Shown here one piece after another: positions 26,692-35,437 of a DNA stretch of 64,000 nucleotides. Made by a program: the position numbers and the translations under genes. Each line of letters opens with the position of its first letter. Position 1 is the stretch's first letter. The stretch comes from Dawidia cretensis (lineage in GTDB: Bacteria > Bacteroidota > Bacteroidia > Cytophagales > Cyclobacteriaceae): assembly GCF_018598175.1 (NCBI RefSeq), contig NZ_JAHESE010000015.1, positions 62,001-126,000 on the forward strand. Reading direction: 5' to 3'. Under the pieces are notes generated by a model. The model made no database searches and was not told where the DNA came from. It saw only the letters and a program-made list of their open reading frames with translations.

Positions 26692-27858
26692 TCAGGACGC
26701 TTGTTGCTGCGTCGTAATCAACGGCACGATCTCTTGCTTATTGGGAAGCCTGATCTCGAAGGTTGTTCCCTCACCAAAATTCGATCGTACCTGGATCGCG
26801 CCGCCGAGCTTGTCGATAGCCTCCTTTACGATGTAAAGCCCGAGCCCCGCCCCTTCACTTTTGGCGGTGGCGCGGAAGAACATGTCGAATATTTTGGTAA
26901 TCAGCTCGGGAGAAATACCGATGCCGTTGTCTTCAAAATGAATAAAGGCATCGGTGCGCGTAACCCGCACGTTTATGCGGATAAACTGCCGCTCTTTGGT
27001 TGCCGCGCGGTATTTAATGGAGTTTGATATCAGGTTGTTAAAAATCACAATCAGCCGGTGCGCGTCCGAAAACAGTGGCACGTCTTCTTCTACCTGGATC
27101 TCTTTGTCCATGCCTTCTGAGCCCGACAGGTAACGCATACGGTCGAAGGTCTCTTCAATCAGGCCGCGCAGGTTGACACGTTCGATGCATACCTCGCTGC
27201 GGGCATTGCGCGAATAATCCAGGATCTCTTTGAGCGTCTCGTCCAGCTTGTAAATGCTGTGCTCGATACGGTTGAAGTATTCGTGAAAGAGCTTTTGATG
27301 GTTGTCGTCGTCCATCTTGGCCAACTGTACGAGGCCCAATACCGACATCAATGGCGCGCGCAGGTTGTGCGACACGCTGTAGACAAAGCTATCGAGCTCC
27401 TTGTTAATCTTGGTCAGCTCTTCATTCTGCTTACGCAGGGCTGTTTCGGCCTGGCGACGACGGGTCTCCACCTGCCGTTGGCGCATGGAGTTGGCGATAG
27501 CCGACGACAGGCGCGCGAGATTTGACTTGAGCACATAGTCGTCAGCCCCCTGCTTCAAACAGCTCACGGCAAACTCTTCCGACACGGTGCCGGTCACGAG
27601 TATAAACGGTACGTTGTAGCCGTGCTCCTTACAGATCTTGAGCGCTTCGATGGAGTTGAACTGAGGCAATGAATGATCGGACAGGATCACATCAGGCAAA
27701 AATGCCTGCAAGGCCTGTACAAACTCGTCGCGCGAATCGACTTGTATGGACGTAAAGTGCACACCGTCGCGCGAAAGCGCGTGCTCGATCAATCCCACGT
27801 CGTCCTGGAGGTCTTCTAGCATTAAAATCTTCAGTTCCCTTTTAAAAGCGGATTTCAT
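26692..27858 (-). CDS. Hybrid protein: N-terminal receiver fused to histidine kinase
   Basis: 388 residues with no membrane segment, so cytoplasmic. The receiver domain (1-125) has Asp61 (VILSDHSLPQ) and EDLQDD; after a coiled coil, HisKA carries His164 (YSVSHNLRAPLMSV) and HATPase_c ends in GAGLGLYIVKEAI. A receiver at the N-terminus lets an upstream kinase set its activity. It is the third gene of a kinase, receiver, REC-kinase operon, 11 bases after the single-domain receiver, so a phosphorelay through these three is plausible. Confidence 0.9.
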   Translation of the reverse strand: MKSAFKRELKILMLEDLQDDVGLIEHALSRDGVHFTSIQVDSRDEFVQALQAFLPDVILSDHSLPQFNSIEALKICKEHGYNVPFILVTGTVSEEFAVSCLKQGADDYVLKSNLARLSSAIANSMRQRQVETRRRQAETALRKQNEELTKINKELDSFVYSVSHNLRAPLMSVLGLVQLAKMDDDNHQKLFHEYFNRIEHSIYKLDETLKEILDYSRNARSEVCIERVNLRGLIEETFDRMRYLSGSEGMDKEIQVEEDVPLFSDAHRLIVIFNNLISNSIKYRAATKERQFIRINVRVTRTDAFIHFEDNGIGISPELITKIFDMFFRATAKSEGAGLGLYIVKEAIDKLGGAIQVRSNFGEGTTFEIRLPNKQEIVPLITTQQQAS

Positions 27859-27869
27859 ACAGCGGTTTT

Positions 27870-28301
27870 TTAAATCTCTATATTTGGTGCCTGGTTGAGA
27901 ATCATCCAGAAAAAACCAATCTCGGAAACAGCGTGTACGAATTTGTCGAATTCGACAGGCTTCACGATGTAGGCGTTGATTCCCAATTTATAGGTTTCCA
28001 GTATATCACGTTCTTCTTTGGAAGATGTCAGCATGACCACGGGTATGATCCGTTTGGCTTGGTCTGCTTTGATCTTTCGCAATACCTCGAGGCCGTCTAC
28101 CTTGGGCATCTTGAGGTCGAGCAGAATAAGCTTCGGCATGTTGCTTTGCTTTTCTGAGAACAGAAAATTCAAAGCCTCTTGGCCATCCTGCAAATGGAGC
28201 AGGTTGTTGGCCAGGTGGTGTTTACGCAGCGCACGAATGGTGAGCTCCGCGTCGTCGGCGTTGTCTTCTACAAGCAGTATTTCTACAGCGGTTGATTCCA
28301 T
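27870..28301 (-). CDS. Single-domain response regulator (Rcp1-like)
   Basis: 143 residues, receiver only. Asp62 ([13 protein letters not shown]), VEDNADD, TSSKEE and KPVEF are the functional residues. It is a close paralogue of the receiver at 12131-12580, sharing the tail [12 protein letters not shown]. It lies five bases after the kinase gene and 11 bases before the REC-kinase gene. It likely takes phosphate from that kinase. Confidence 0.9.
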   Translation of the reverse strand: MESTAVEILLVEDNADDAELTIRALRKHHLANNLLHLQDGQEALNFLFSEKQSNMPKLILLDLKMPKVDGLEVLRKIKADQAKRIIPVVMLTSSKEERDILETYKLGINAYIVKPVEFDKFVHAVSEIGFFWMILNQAPNIEI

Positions 28302-28306
28302 ATACG

Positions 28307-29416
28307 TTATCGGTCATTTGGGTTTACCGTACGCGGCAGAGCGAAAAAGAAAGTAGCCCCTTGATCCGGTACCGCTTCGGCCCAGGCCCTCCCGCCATGA
28401 CGGGCTACAATGCGATATACCAATGCCAACCCCACGCCTGTCCCCTCAAATTCATCATCCCTGTGCAGCCGTTGGAATACACCGAATAGCTTGTGTACAT
28501 ACTGCATATCAAATCCTACGCCATTATCACGGACTGAATATACGATCTCTGTGCCTGTCTCAAAAGCATTAATCCATACTTGGGGAAATTCTTTCTTACT
28601 GCTGTATTTAACAGCATTAGAAATCAGGTTCGTCCACACCTGCCGGATGAGGCCTATATCCGCCACCACCGGCGGCAGTGTGTGTACGTGAACTCGCAGC
28701 GTTTCGTGCGTTTTTCGATCGATGTTGTCGGCCAGTAAAGCATTGACAAGATCAGCCATATTTACCTTTCCAGGGTGCAGTGTGCTTCGGCCCACATGCG
28801 AAAAGTCGAGCAGATCGTCAATGAGTCGCCCCATTTTCTGCGCATTTTTCATGACCGTATTGGCTATACGCCGGCCGTTGGCGTCAAGCTTTTCGCCATA
28901 TTCGTCCTGTAAAATCTGTGAATAACCGTGAATCGACCGCAATGGTGCACGTAGATCGTGTGACACCGAATACGTGAATGCTTCCAGCTCGCGGTGCAGG
29001 TGCCCGGCATTTTCTTCGGCACGGGTTCGTCCGGCCAGGTGCACCTGGAGTGTCCCGAACACTGCCGCCAATATGAGGACCGTGGTACCCAGGAGGGAAA
29101 TAAATGCCACATCGGTGTGCCATATGCGCCGGCTCATTTCAGCTTCGTGCTGATGGAGCTGTTGTGTCTGTTGATATTGCATAGAAGCTACTACTTGCCG
29201 GATGCTATCCATAGTGACCTTATCCCCGGTCTCCCTATCCGCCGCCCGTACCAGGGTGCGCTCGAGGTGATACAGCACATCATCCAGGTGTGACACCTTC
29301 CGGCTCGCCGAAAGCAGCGCGCGGTTGTTGATGTGGGCATAAACACCAAGGCTTATCAGAATCGATACCGTAATGATAAATCCGCCAATCACTTTTTTTT
29401 CGACATAAAGCTTCAT
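28307..29416 (-). CDS. Membrane sensor histidine kinase
   Basis: 369 residues from the ATG at 29414-29416; a longer upstream reading adds nothing family-like. A first helix ([17 protein letters not shown]) and a second ([19 protein letters not shown]) enclose a short periplasmic loop of about 70 residues that looks like a shortened CHASE3 domain. There is no HAMP. HisKA has His153 ([18 protein letters not shown]), and HATPase_c is complete ([16 protein letters not shown]). The kinase core is closely related to that of the CHASE8 kinase at 10670. It heads a three-gene operon. Confidence 0.9.
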   Translation of the reverse strand: MKLYVEKKVIGGFIITVSILISLGVYAHINNRALLSASRKVSHLDDVLYHLERTLVRAADRETGDKVTMDSIRQVVASMQYQQTQQLHQHEAEMSRRIWHTDVAFISLLGTTVLILAAVFGTLQVHLAGRTRAEENAGHLHRELEAFTYSVSHDLRAPLRSIHGYSQILQDEYGEKLDANGRRIANTVMKNAQKMGRLIDDLLDFSHVGRSTLHPGKVNMADLVNALLADNIDRKTHETLRVHVHTLPPVVADIGLIRQVWTNLISNAVKYSSKKEFPQVWINAFETGTEIVYSVRDNGVGFDMQYVHKLFGVFQRLHRDDEFEGTGVGLALVYRIVARHGGRAWAEAVPDQGATFFFALPRTVNPNDR

Positions 29417-29778
29417 CCTGGTCGCTAAACAATCCAAGTCCAAATACCACACTGTCAGTCGTTCTCAGTGCACAGGACGAACACGTCTGTGCTTCCGAAA
29501 CCTCTTGGCCGCCGTCTGCGAATGTACGCGTATTGAAACAGGATAGACCACCCGGATGGGCTCCTGAGATCCCGGAACGGACCTCTTCACTATATTACTG
29601 GCATAATATGCGCGATGATATACCTGTCCTACGAATCGTTATAACGCTGTGCGTCATTCGATACAATAGCTGCAACACAGTAAGTTATACTTCTTTAACA
29701 ACGGAGGTATCTATGGTTTTATTCGCCTAACGGTATACCTAATCAAGTTAAATTTTGAGAAAAAAGCAAACGGAGCGT
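29417..29778. other. 362-base intergenic region
   Basis: Between the kinase operon start and the stop of the OmpA-type gene. No coding frame resembling a protein family is visible on either strand. It must contain the promoter of the kinase operon; no convincing element stands out. Confidence 0.4.
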
Positions 29779-31335
29779 TTACATTTTTTTAATAGTGAAT
29801 TCCACACGTCTGTTCAACTGCCGTGTTTCCTCCGAATCATTGCTCGCAATGGGCATGGCGCCGCCATATCCTTTTCCGGTAATGCGGTTTTTACTAATAC
29901 CATGCTCTATTAAATAATCACGCACTTTGTCGACACGGGCCTGCGAAAGCTTCACGTTTTGTGCGGGTATCCCGCGATTATCGGTGTGTCCGGCCAATTC
30001 GATCTTAACGCTTGGGTTAGCGTTCAGAAAGCCTACTATAATGTCAAGTTCCGACGACGAGCCCGACAACAGATTGGTTCGGCCTTGCTCAAACAACACA
30101 CTACGCAACGCTACGGTCGCTCCTACTTCCAGCGGCTGCAGTTTAAAGTTCATCTCCAACGCCGACATTTCGTACGTGCGAATGTTCAGCTTTTCCAGTG
30201 TGCTGATGTATCCGACGGCTTCAATGCGCACTTGATATTCCTGCGCGGCGTCTACCTGCACCGTATAACCTGCAGCTTCAGATGCTTTTGCTTCTTTTGT
30301 AGCCGTACTGACCGTAAAGGTAATGTTTGCCGGGATCGACTCGCCTGTTTTGGAATTCGTTACACGGCCGTAAACGCGCACATGGTTGTCATCGATCCCC
30401 CCGACCAGTGTCGGGACCGTCGCAGTGTCGATCTTCACGATGACAGGCTGCTGCAGTGGTTCGTTGCGTCCCTGGAATTTAATGTCACCATAACCATCGC
30501 TGTTTTTGGTGCTGGTGAACAGCGCCAGATCCTGTACGGCATATGGACGATAGAAAAGGTCGCGGCCTTCGGTGTTGATGTCGCCGAGATTTTCGGGCTC
30601 GGTCCAGTTCGTCCAGGTGTCGTCCAGGCGTGTGGCCTTGTAGATATCGAAGCTGCCGCGGCCTTTACGACCGTTGGCTGAGAAGTACAAGGTGCGGCCG
30701 TCGCTGCTCAACGCGGGGCATAGCTCTTGAAACTGCGTGTTAATAACGGAACCGAGGTTGCGCGGCTCCGTCCAGTTACCGGACATGTCTTTGCGGGTCA
30801 CGTACAGGTCTTCCACGCCACGGGTGCCATAGGTCTCCGCGGAAAAGACAAACACGTCGCCGGCAGGCATCATCGTGCCGTACAGGGCACCGGCTTTATT
30901 CTGAAAATACGGAATCGTAATGTTGACAGGCTCCCCCCAGCCGGCCCCTGTGCGCTGCGCCCGGGCAATGCCCTGGGTGCGCGGTGAGGCACCGCCAGCA
31001 GCATAATGGCTCAACAGGTACACGCTGTTGCCGTCTTCCGCGAATCCGGCTACACCGTTAAAGGCGCGGTTGTTCAGCAGCGGACCCGCGTGTATAGGTT
31101 CTGACCAGGCGTGGTCTTTCAAAACAGCGTACCAGATATCACCGGGGTCTTTCAGGCCGCCGGTGTTGTTGGGGTGGTTGGCAATGGTAAAATAGAGGGT
31201 CTTCCCATCCGGACCGAGTACCGGATTCAATTCGTCGTAGGGCGAATTGAGAAATTCAAGTGTTCCGCTTTCCAACGGCTGCGCTGTGGAAAGAACTGCG
31301 ATGCTAAGGAGGGTAAAAAATACAAAGACTCTCAT
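29779..31335 (-). CDS. OmpA-family protein with PD40 repeats
   Basis: 518 residues from the ATG at 31333-31335; an upstream TTG is less likely. A signal peptide ends near LSTAQ. PD40/WD40-like beta-propeller repeats fill about 25-280 (NPVLGPDGKTLYFTIAN, CPALSSDGRTLYFSANG), followed by a carboxypeptidase-regulatory-like domain (VRVYGRVTNSKTGESI) and a C-terminal OmpA domain (about 405-518) with the peptidoglycan-binding segment IELAGHTDNRG and NRRVEFTIKK. Such proteins tie the outer membrane to peptidoglycan. It appears monocistronic. Confidence 0.9.
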   Translation of the reverse strand: MRVFVFFTLLSIAVLSTAQPLESGTLEFLNSPYDELNPVLGPDGKTLYFTIANHPNNTGGLKDPGDIWYAVLKDHAWSEPIHAGPLLNNRAFNGVAGFAEDGNSVYLLSHYAAGGASPRTQGIARAQRTGAGWGEPVNITIPYFQNKAGALYGTMMPAGDVFVFSAETYGTRGVEDLYVTRKDMSGNWTEPRNLGSVINTQFQELCPALSSDGRTLYFSANGRKGRGSFDIYKATRLDDTWTNWTEPENLGDINTEGRDLFYRPYAVQDLALFTSTKNSDGYGDIKFQGRNEPLQQPVIVKIDTATVPTLVGGIDDNHVRVYGRVTNSKTGESIPANITFTVSTATKEAKASEAAGYTVQVDAAQEYQVRIEAVGYISTLEKLNIRTYEMSALEMNFKLQPLEVGATVALRSVLFEQGRTNLLSGSSSELDIIVGFLNANPSVKIELAGHTDNRGIPAQNVKLSQARVDKVRDYLIEHGISKNRITGKGYGGAMPIASNDSEETRQLNRRVEFTIKKM

Positions 31336-31377
31336 GCCGAACAAACTAACTAATTTCAAAGATATAAATTTCGCGGC

Positions 31378-31968
31378 TCACTTGCTCACCCAGCGATTGC
31401 CTTTGATAGTAAATCGCCAGGGGAGCCTGGCATCTTCGCCGGCATAGTCGATCCCGATACGGGGACTGACCTCGATCCGGGCCGGCGTGATCCTTTCGCC
31501 ACTATCCTCCAACCAAACTTCGTGCTCAAGCAACGATTTTCCATTTAACTTTCTATCAATGCCCATGGCTCTGGTTAATTTGCCGGGGCCGGAGGTCAGG
31601 TGAAAAAGATTCTTCAGCGCCCCCCGGCGAATTTGCATCTCGGGCAAGCCGACGGTAGGCTCTAAAGCCCGCACCAAAACCGCCTCGGCTGTGCCTGCTT
31701 GGTTGGTGGTCACATTAAAGAGATGGTGCATGCCATAGCACAAATAGACATACGCACTTCCACCGGTTTCAAACATAATGGCATTGCGGGCAGTCTTTCT
31801 CCCCTCATATGCATGGCAACCTCGCTCTTTCCACGAATAGGCCTCGGTCTCGACAATCATCCCGGCGGTGGGAATACCGTTCTGTTGGGTGTACAATACT
31901 TTCCCCAGCAGCTCGCGCGCAATCTTGACGACGTTGTCGCGCTCATAAAACTCTTGTGTCAATCGCAT
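31378..31968 (-). CDS. 3-Methyladenine DNA glycosylase (AAG/MPG family)
   Basis: 196 residues from the ATG at 31966-31968, which fits the family N-terminus (MRLTQEFYERDN); a start at 32040 would add 24 unrelated residues. The enzyme flips out and excises alkylated purines. Hallmarks are IVETEAYSW with the catalytic glutamate region, HAYEGRKTARNAIMFE, SAYVYLCYGMHHLFNVTTN, VLVRALEP and SGPGKLTRAMGI. It is divergent from the DUF2911 gene. Confidence 0.93.
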   Translation of the reverse strand: MRLTQEFYERDNVVKIARELLGKVLYTQQNGIPTAGMIVETEAYSWKERGCHAYEGRKTARNAIMFETGGSAYVYLCYGMHHLFNVTTNQAGTAEAVLVRALEPTVGLPEMQIRRGALKNLFHLTSGPGKLTRAMGIDRKLNGKSLLEHEVWLEDSGERITPARIEVSPRIGIDYAGEDARLPWRFTIKGNRWVSK

Positions 31969-32093
31969 ACGGCTGTCGGCCCTTTGCAGGGCACGTTCAA
32001 CATTTAACAGGTTATTTAACAAATATTGAAAGATAACCATTCAAAACCTTGTTTAACTTGCGCGCTTTAAAACCACCAAAATATTTAACCACC

Positions 32094-32945
32094 ATGAAAA
32101 GAACGATTTGGATCGCACTGCTTTTTGCCGCCGGCCTGTCGGCCAGCGCGCAAGTAAAGACGCCGGCCCCCAGCACGGCAGGATCCGTATCCACCACCGT
32201 CGGCCTGACGGATGTTAAAGTAAGCTACTCCCGTCCCAGCATCAAAGGCCGCAAGATTTTCAGCACCGACGCTGCGGCCCTTGTTCCCTATGGAAAGATT
32301 TGGCGCACAGGCGCTAACCAGGGTACCGTCATATCGTTCTCCGACGATGTGAAGGTAGAAGGTGTATCCGTACCGAAAGGCGACTACCTGCTGCTGACCT
32401 GGCCCGGCGAAACCGAGTGGACCGTATCCCTGTATAAAGACGTAGCCATGGGCGGCAACACCGGTGCCTATGATAAGTCAAAAGATGCCGCGAACTTCAA
32501 AGTGAAAGCTTCAACGCTCGCCGAAAAAATCGAAACACTGACCATCAACATCGGCGACATCGCCGCCGACAACAAGAGCGCCAAGGTTCAGGTAGCCTGG
32601 GAAAACACCTCGGTGAAATTCACCGTTGCCGTGGACTACGACGCACAAGTGATGAAGTCGATCGAGCAGAACACCAAGGTGAGCCCGAATAACTACTTCC
32701 AGGCCGCCGTATATTATCTGGAAACTGGTCGCGACCTGAACCAAGCCCTGACCTGGATCAACGAAGCCTCCAAATCAAACCCTGACGCCTTCTGGATCCT
32801 GCACCAAAAAGCAAAAATCCAAAAAGCATTAGGTGACAAGAAAGGTGCTACAGAAACTGCAAATGCTTCCATGGCCAAAGCGAAGACCGCTGGCAACCGT
32901 GACTATCAAATGATGAACGAAGACTTGATCAAGTCGATGAAATAA
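32094..32945 (+). CDS. DUF2911 domain protein, exported
   Basis: 283 residues from the ATG at 32094, which begins a clean signal peptide (MKRTIWIALLFAAGLSASAQ). The DUF2911 domain covers about 30-180 (VKVSYSRPSIKGRKIF, GKIWRTGANQGTVISFSDDV, VPKGDYLLLTWPG). A C-terminal TPR-like region follows (NNYFQAAVYYLETGRDLNQA). It is common in Bacteroidota and of unknown function, presumably periplasmic. A strong terminator follows. Confidence 0.9.
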   Translation: MKRTIWIALLFAAGLSASAQVKTPAPSTAGSVSTTVGLTDVKVSYSRPSIKGRKIFSTDAAALVPYGKIWRTGANQGTVISFSDDVKVEGVSVPKGDYLLLTWPGETEWTVSLYKDVAMGGNTGAYDKSKDAANFKVKASTLAEKIETLTINIGDIAADNKSAKVQVAWENTSVKFTVAVDYDAQVMKSIEQNTKVSPNNYFQAAVYYLETGRDLNQALTWINEASKSNPDAFWILHQKAKIQKALGDKKGATETANASMAKAKTAGNRDYQMMNEDLIKSMK

Positions 32946-32985
32946 TCGCTTCGCGCGAACTGGCAACAGCTTTTTTTCAAATGAG

Positions 32986-33024
32986 CACCCCGTCCTCTAT
33001 TACCAGTAGACGGGGTGTTTTTTT
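32986..33024 (+). terminator. Rho-independent terminator
   Basis: CACCCCGTC (32986-32994) pairs perfectly with GACGGGGTG (33009-33017), followed by seven T. It ends the DUF2911 transcript. Confidence 0.9.
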
Positions 33025-33133
33025 ATCCTCGCTCTCACTCCCACGCTCACTCCGTTTTTCGACCTCTTATCCGGATTTCTGCCACCTGCCTCAAACATTT
33101 TCCTAACTTGTTTTCATAACCCCTTACATCCAG

Positions 33134-34486
33134 ATGAAAACCTTTATCGCTTTCCTGCTGCTTCTCCCATTTGGGCTGTGGGCGCAAACACCGGTAGATT
33201 CACGTCAACAGCCCCTGGTCATTACACACGTCAATGTAATTCCCATGGATGCGGAACGGGTACTGGCCGACCAGACCGTCGTCATCGAACAAGGCAAAAT
33301 CAAAGCGATGGGTACGAAGGTGAGCTATGGCAAGAACGCCCTGGTGATTGACGGAAAGGGAAAGTATTTGATTCCCGGCCTCGCGGAGATGCATGCGCAC
33401 GTGCCGCCGGTCGACGACCTTGAACCCGCCAAAGAAGTGATCACACTCTTCGCCGCGAACGGCATTACCACCATCCGTGGCATGCTGGGCCACCCGCGCC
33501 ACCTCGCGCTACGCGGCATGCTGCAGCGCCACGAGATCATCGGCCCCGACCTTTACACCTCCGGCCCTTCGTTCAACGGCATGAGCATTACCTCTCCTGC
33601 GGCGGGCGCCGACCTCGTGCGCAAGCAAAAATCGGCGGGCTATGATTTTCTAAAGCTCCATCCCGGCCTGACACGCGAAAAGTTTGATACCATCGCCTTC
33701 ACCGCAAAGCAGGTAGGCATCCCGTTTATCGGCCACGTATCGTCGGGAGTCGGCATCTGGCATGCCATCAAGTCGGGCTACTCTTCTATCGATCACCTCG
33801 ATGGTTTTGTCGAAGGATTGGTGCCCGGTATCGAGCGTATGAGCGACCAGCAGATCGGTCTCTTTGGTGTTTTCGTAGCCGACCAGGCCGATACCAACAA
33901 GATTCCTGCCTTGATCCAGGGATTGAAAACCGGCAACACCTGGGTCGTTCCGACACAAGCACTGGCCGAGCGTTGGATCGCCCCCGGCATGACACCCGAA
34001 GCCTTCCGCGCCGAAGCGCCCTCCCGCTACATGAAAAAAGAAACGGTCACCCAGTGGTGCGAAGCCAAAACAAACCTGGCCTCAAACCCGCTCTATAATC
34101 CCGAGGCGGTGTTACGCTACGTCAAGCTGCGCCGCCGGCTCATCCTGGCGTGTCAGCAGCAAGGTGTTGGGTTGTTGTTGGGATCCGACGCGCCCCAGGT
34201 GTTTAATGTGCCAGGCTTCTCCGCCCACCAGGAGCTGGAGTATCTCGTGCGTTCAGGTCTTACCCCGTACCAGGCCCTGCGGACGGGTACCGTTAACGTT
34301 GCTACCTACCTGCATCACGCCGATGCCGGCGTAGTAAAGACCGGTAATGTAGCAGACCTGGTACTATTAAATGGCAACCCGCTAACCGACATCACACAGA
34401 CGCGGAAGATCGATGGTGTGATGATGCACGGCTACTGGCTGTCGCGTGCCTACCTGGATCAAGAGCTCAAGAAATTGGAGAAGTAA
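33134..34486 (+). CDS. Exported metal-dependent amidohydrolase
   Basis: 450 residues with a signal peptide ending near LWAQ. The amidohydrolase fold is shown by the metal motif His87-x-His89 (GLAEMHAHVPP), later metal histidines in FIGHVSSG and SIDHLDG, and the catalytic Asp in LLLGSDAPQVFN. It is the imidazolonepropionase/prolidase-like group of secreted amidohydrolases, which may act on cyclic amides or dipeptides. It starts a same-strand run with the aldo/keto reductase and a gamma-glutamyltransferase. Confidence 0.88.
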   Translation: MKTFIAFLLLLPFGLWAQTPVDSRQQPLVITHVNVIPMDAERVLADQTVVIEQGKIKAMGTKVSYGKNALVIDGKGKYLIPGLAEMHAHVPPVDDLEPAKEVITLFAANGITTIRGMLGHPRHLALRGMLQRHEIIGPDLYTSGPSFNGMSITSPAAGADLVRKQKSAGYDFLKLHPGLTREKFDTIAFTAKQVGIPFIGHVSSGVGIWHAIKSGYSSIDHLDGFVEGLVPGIERMSDQQIGLFGVFVADQADTNKIPALIQGLKTGNTWVVPTQALAERWIAPGMTPEAFRAEAPSRYMKKETVTQWCEAKTNLASNPLYNPEAVLRYVKLRRRLILACQQQGVGLLLGSDAPQVFNVPGFSAHQELEYLVRSGLTPYQALRTGTVNVATYLHHADAGVVKTGNVADLVLLNGNPLTDITQTRKIDGVMMHGYWLSRAYLDQELKKLEK

Positions 34487-34494
34487 GAACCACT

Positions 34495-35391
34495 ATGAAC
34501 TATCGCCCGCTCTCTAAAACATCGCTTCGCATCAGCGAGATCAGCTTCGGCTGCATGTCGCTCGGCGACGATCACGCTGCTAACAAAGCGTTGCTACACC
34601 AGGCCTTCGATCGCGGCATCAACTATTTTGATACCGCCGATCTGTACCAGGGGGGCTTTAATGAAGAAACAGTCGGTCGTGCATTCGCCGGCATGCGCGA
34701 CAAGGTCATTATAGCGACAAAGGTGGGTAATCAACTACGGGCCGATGGCAGTGGCTGGGATTGGAATCCGCGCAAAGAATATATTTTGCAAGCCGTCGAG
34801 GCGAGCTTACGGCGACTACAAACCGATCATATCGATCTATACCAGTTGCACGGTGGTACAATCGATGATCCCATCGACGAAACAATCGAAGCATTTGAAT
34901 TGTTACAAAAACAAGGAAAGATCCGGCATTATGGCATCTCGTCCATTCGGCCGAACGTGATTCGTGAATATTGCCGCCGATCGCATATAGTGAGTGTAAT
35001 GATGCAATACAGTGTACTGGATCGCCGTCCCGAGGAATCGTGTTTGGAGTTACTGCAGAGGCATCAGATCGGTGTGCTGGTGCGGGGCGGTCTGGCGAGT
35101 GGATTATTGATCAACAAACCGGCGAAGACTTACCTGGCGCACAGCGCGGAGGCAGTGGAAAAAGCATCGGCCGCAGTACAACGAGCGGTAACCGGCGATG
35201 CATCGAAAACTTCTGTGGCGTTGGGCTATGTGCTTCACCACCCTGCGGTAACCAGTGCGGTCGTAGGCATTCGCACGGATGCACAGTTAACCGATATCGT
35301 CGAAGCCGCACGTCATACTACCGTAAGCGAGTCGTCGTGGCAAGAATTACAGCAGTCCGTTCCGCAGTTGGTCTACGACCAGCACCGATAG
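34495..35391 (+). CDS. Aldo/keto reductase
   Basis: 298 residues, cytoplasmic, starting eight bases after the amidohydrolase stop. The catalytic tetrad is visible: Asp and Tyr in NYFDTADLYQGG, Lys in VIIATKVGNQ and His in LYQLHGGTIDD. The family reduces aldehydes and ketones with NADPH through a TIM barrel. The specific substrate cannot be read from sequence. Confidence 0.92.
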   Translation: MNYRPLSKTSLRISEISFGCMSLGDDHAANKALLHQAFDRGINYFDTADLYQGGFNEETVGRAFAGMRDKVIIATKVGNQLRADGSGWDWNPRKEYILQAVEASLRRLQTDHIDLYQLHGGTIDDPIDETIEAFELLQKQGKIRHYGISSIRPNVIREYCRRSHIVSVMMQYSVLDRRPEESCLELLQRHQIGVLVRGGLASGLLINKPAKTYLAHSAEAVEKASAAVQRAVTGDASKTSVALGYVLHHPAVTSAVVGIRTDAQLTDIVEAARHTTVSESSWQELQQSVPQLVYDQHR

Positions 35392-35437
35392 TATAAATGT
35401 TCTATGATCCCGTTTTTTCTATCTGTATATTCCTGCT

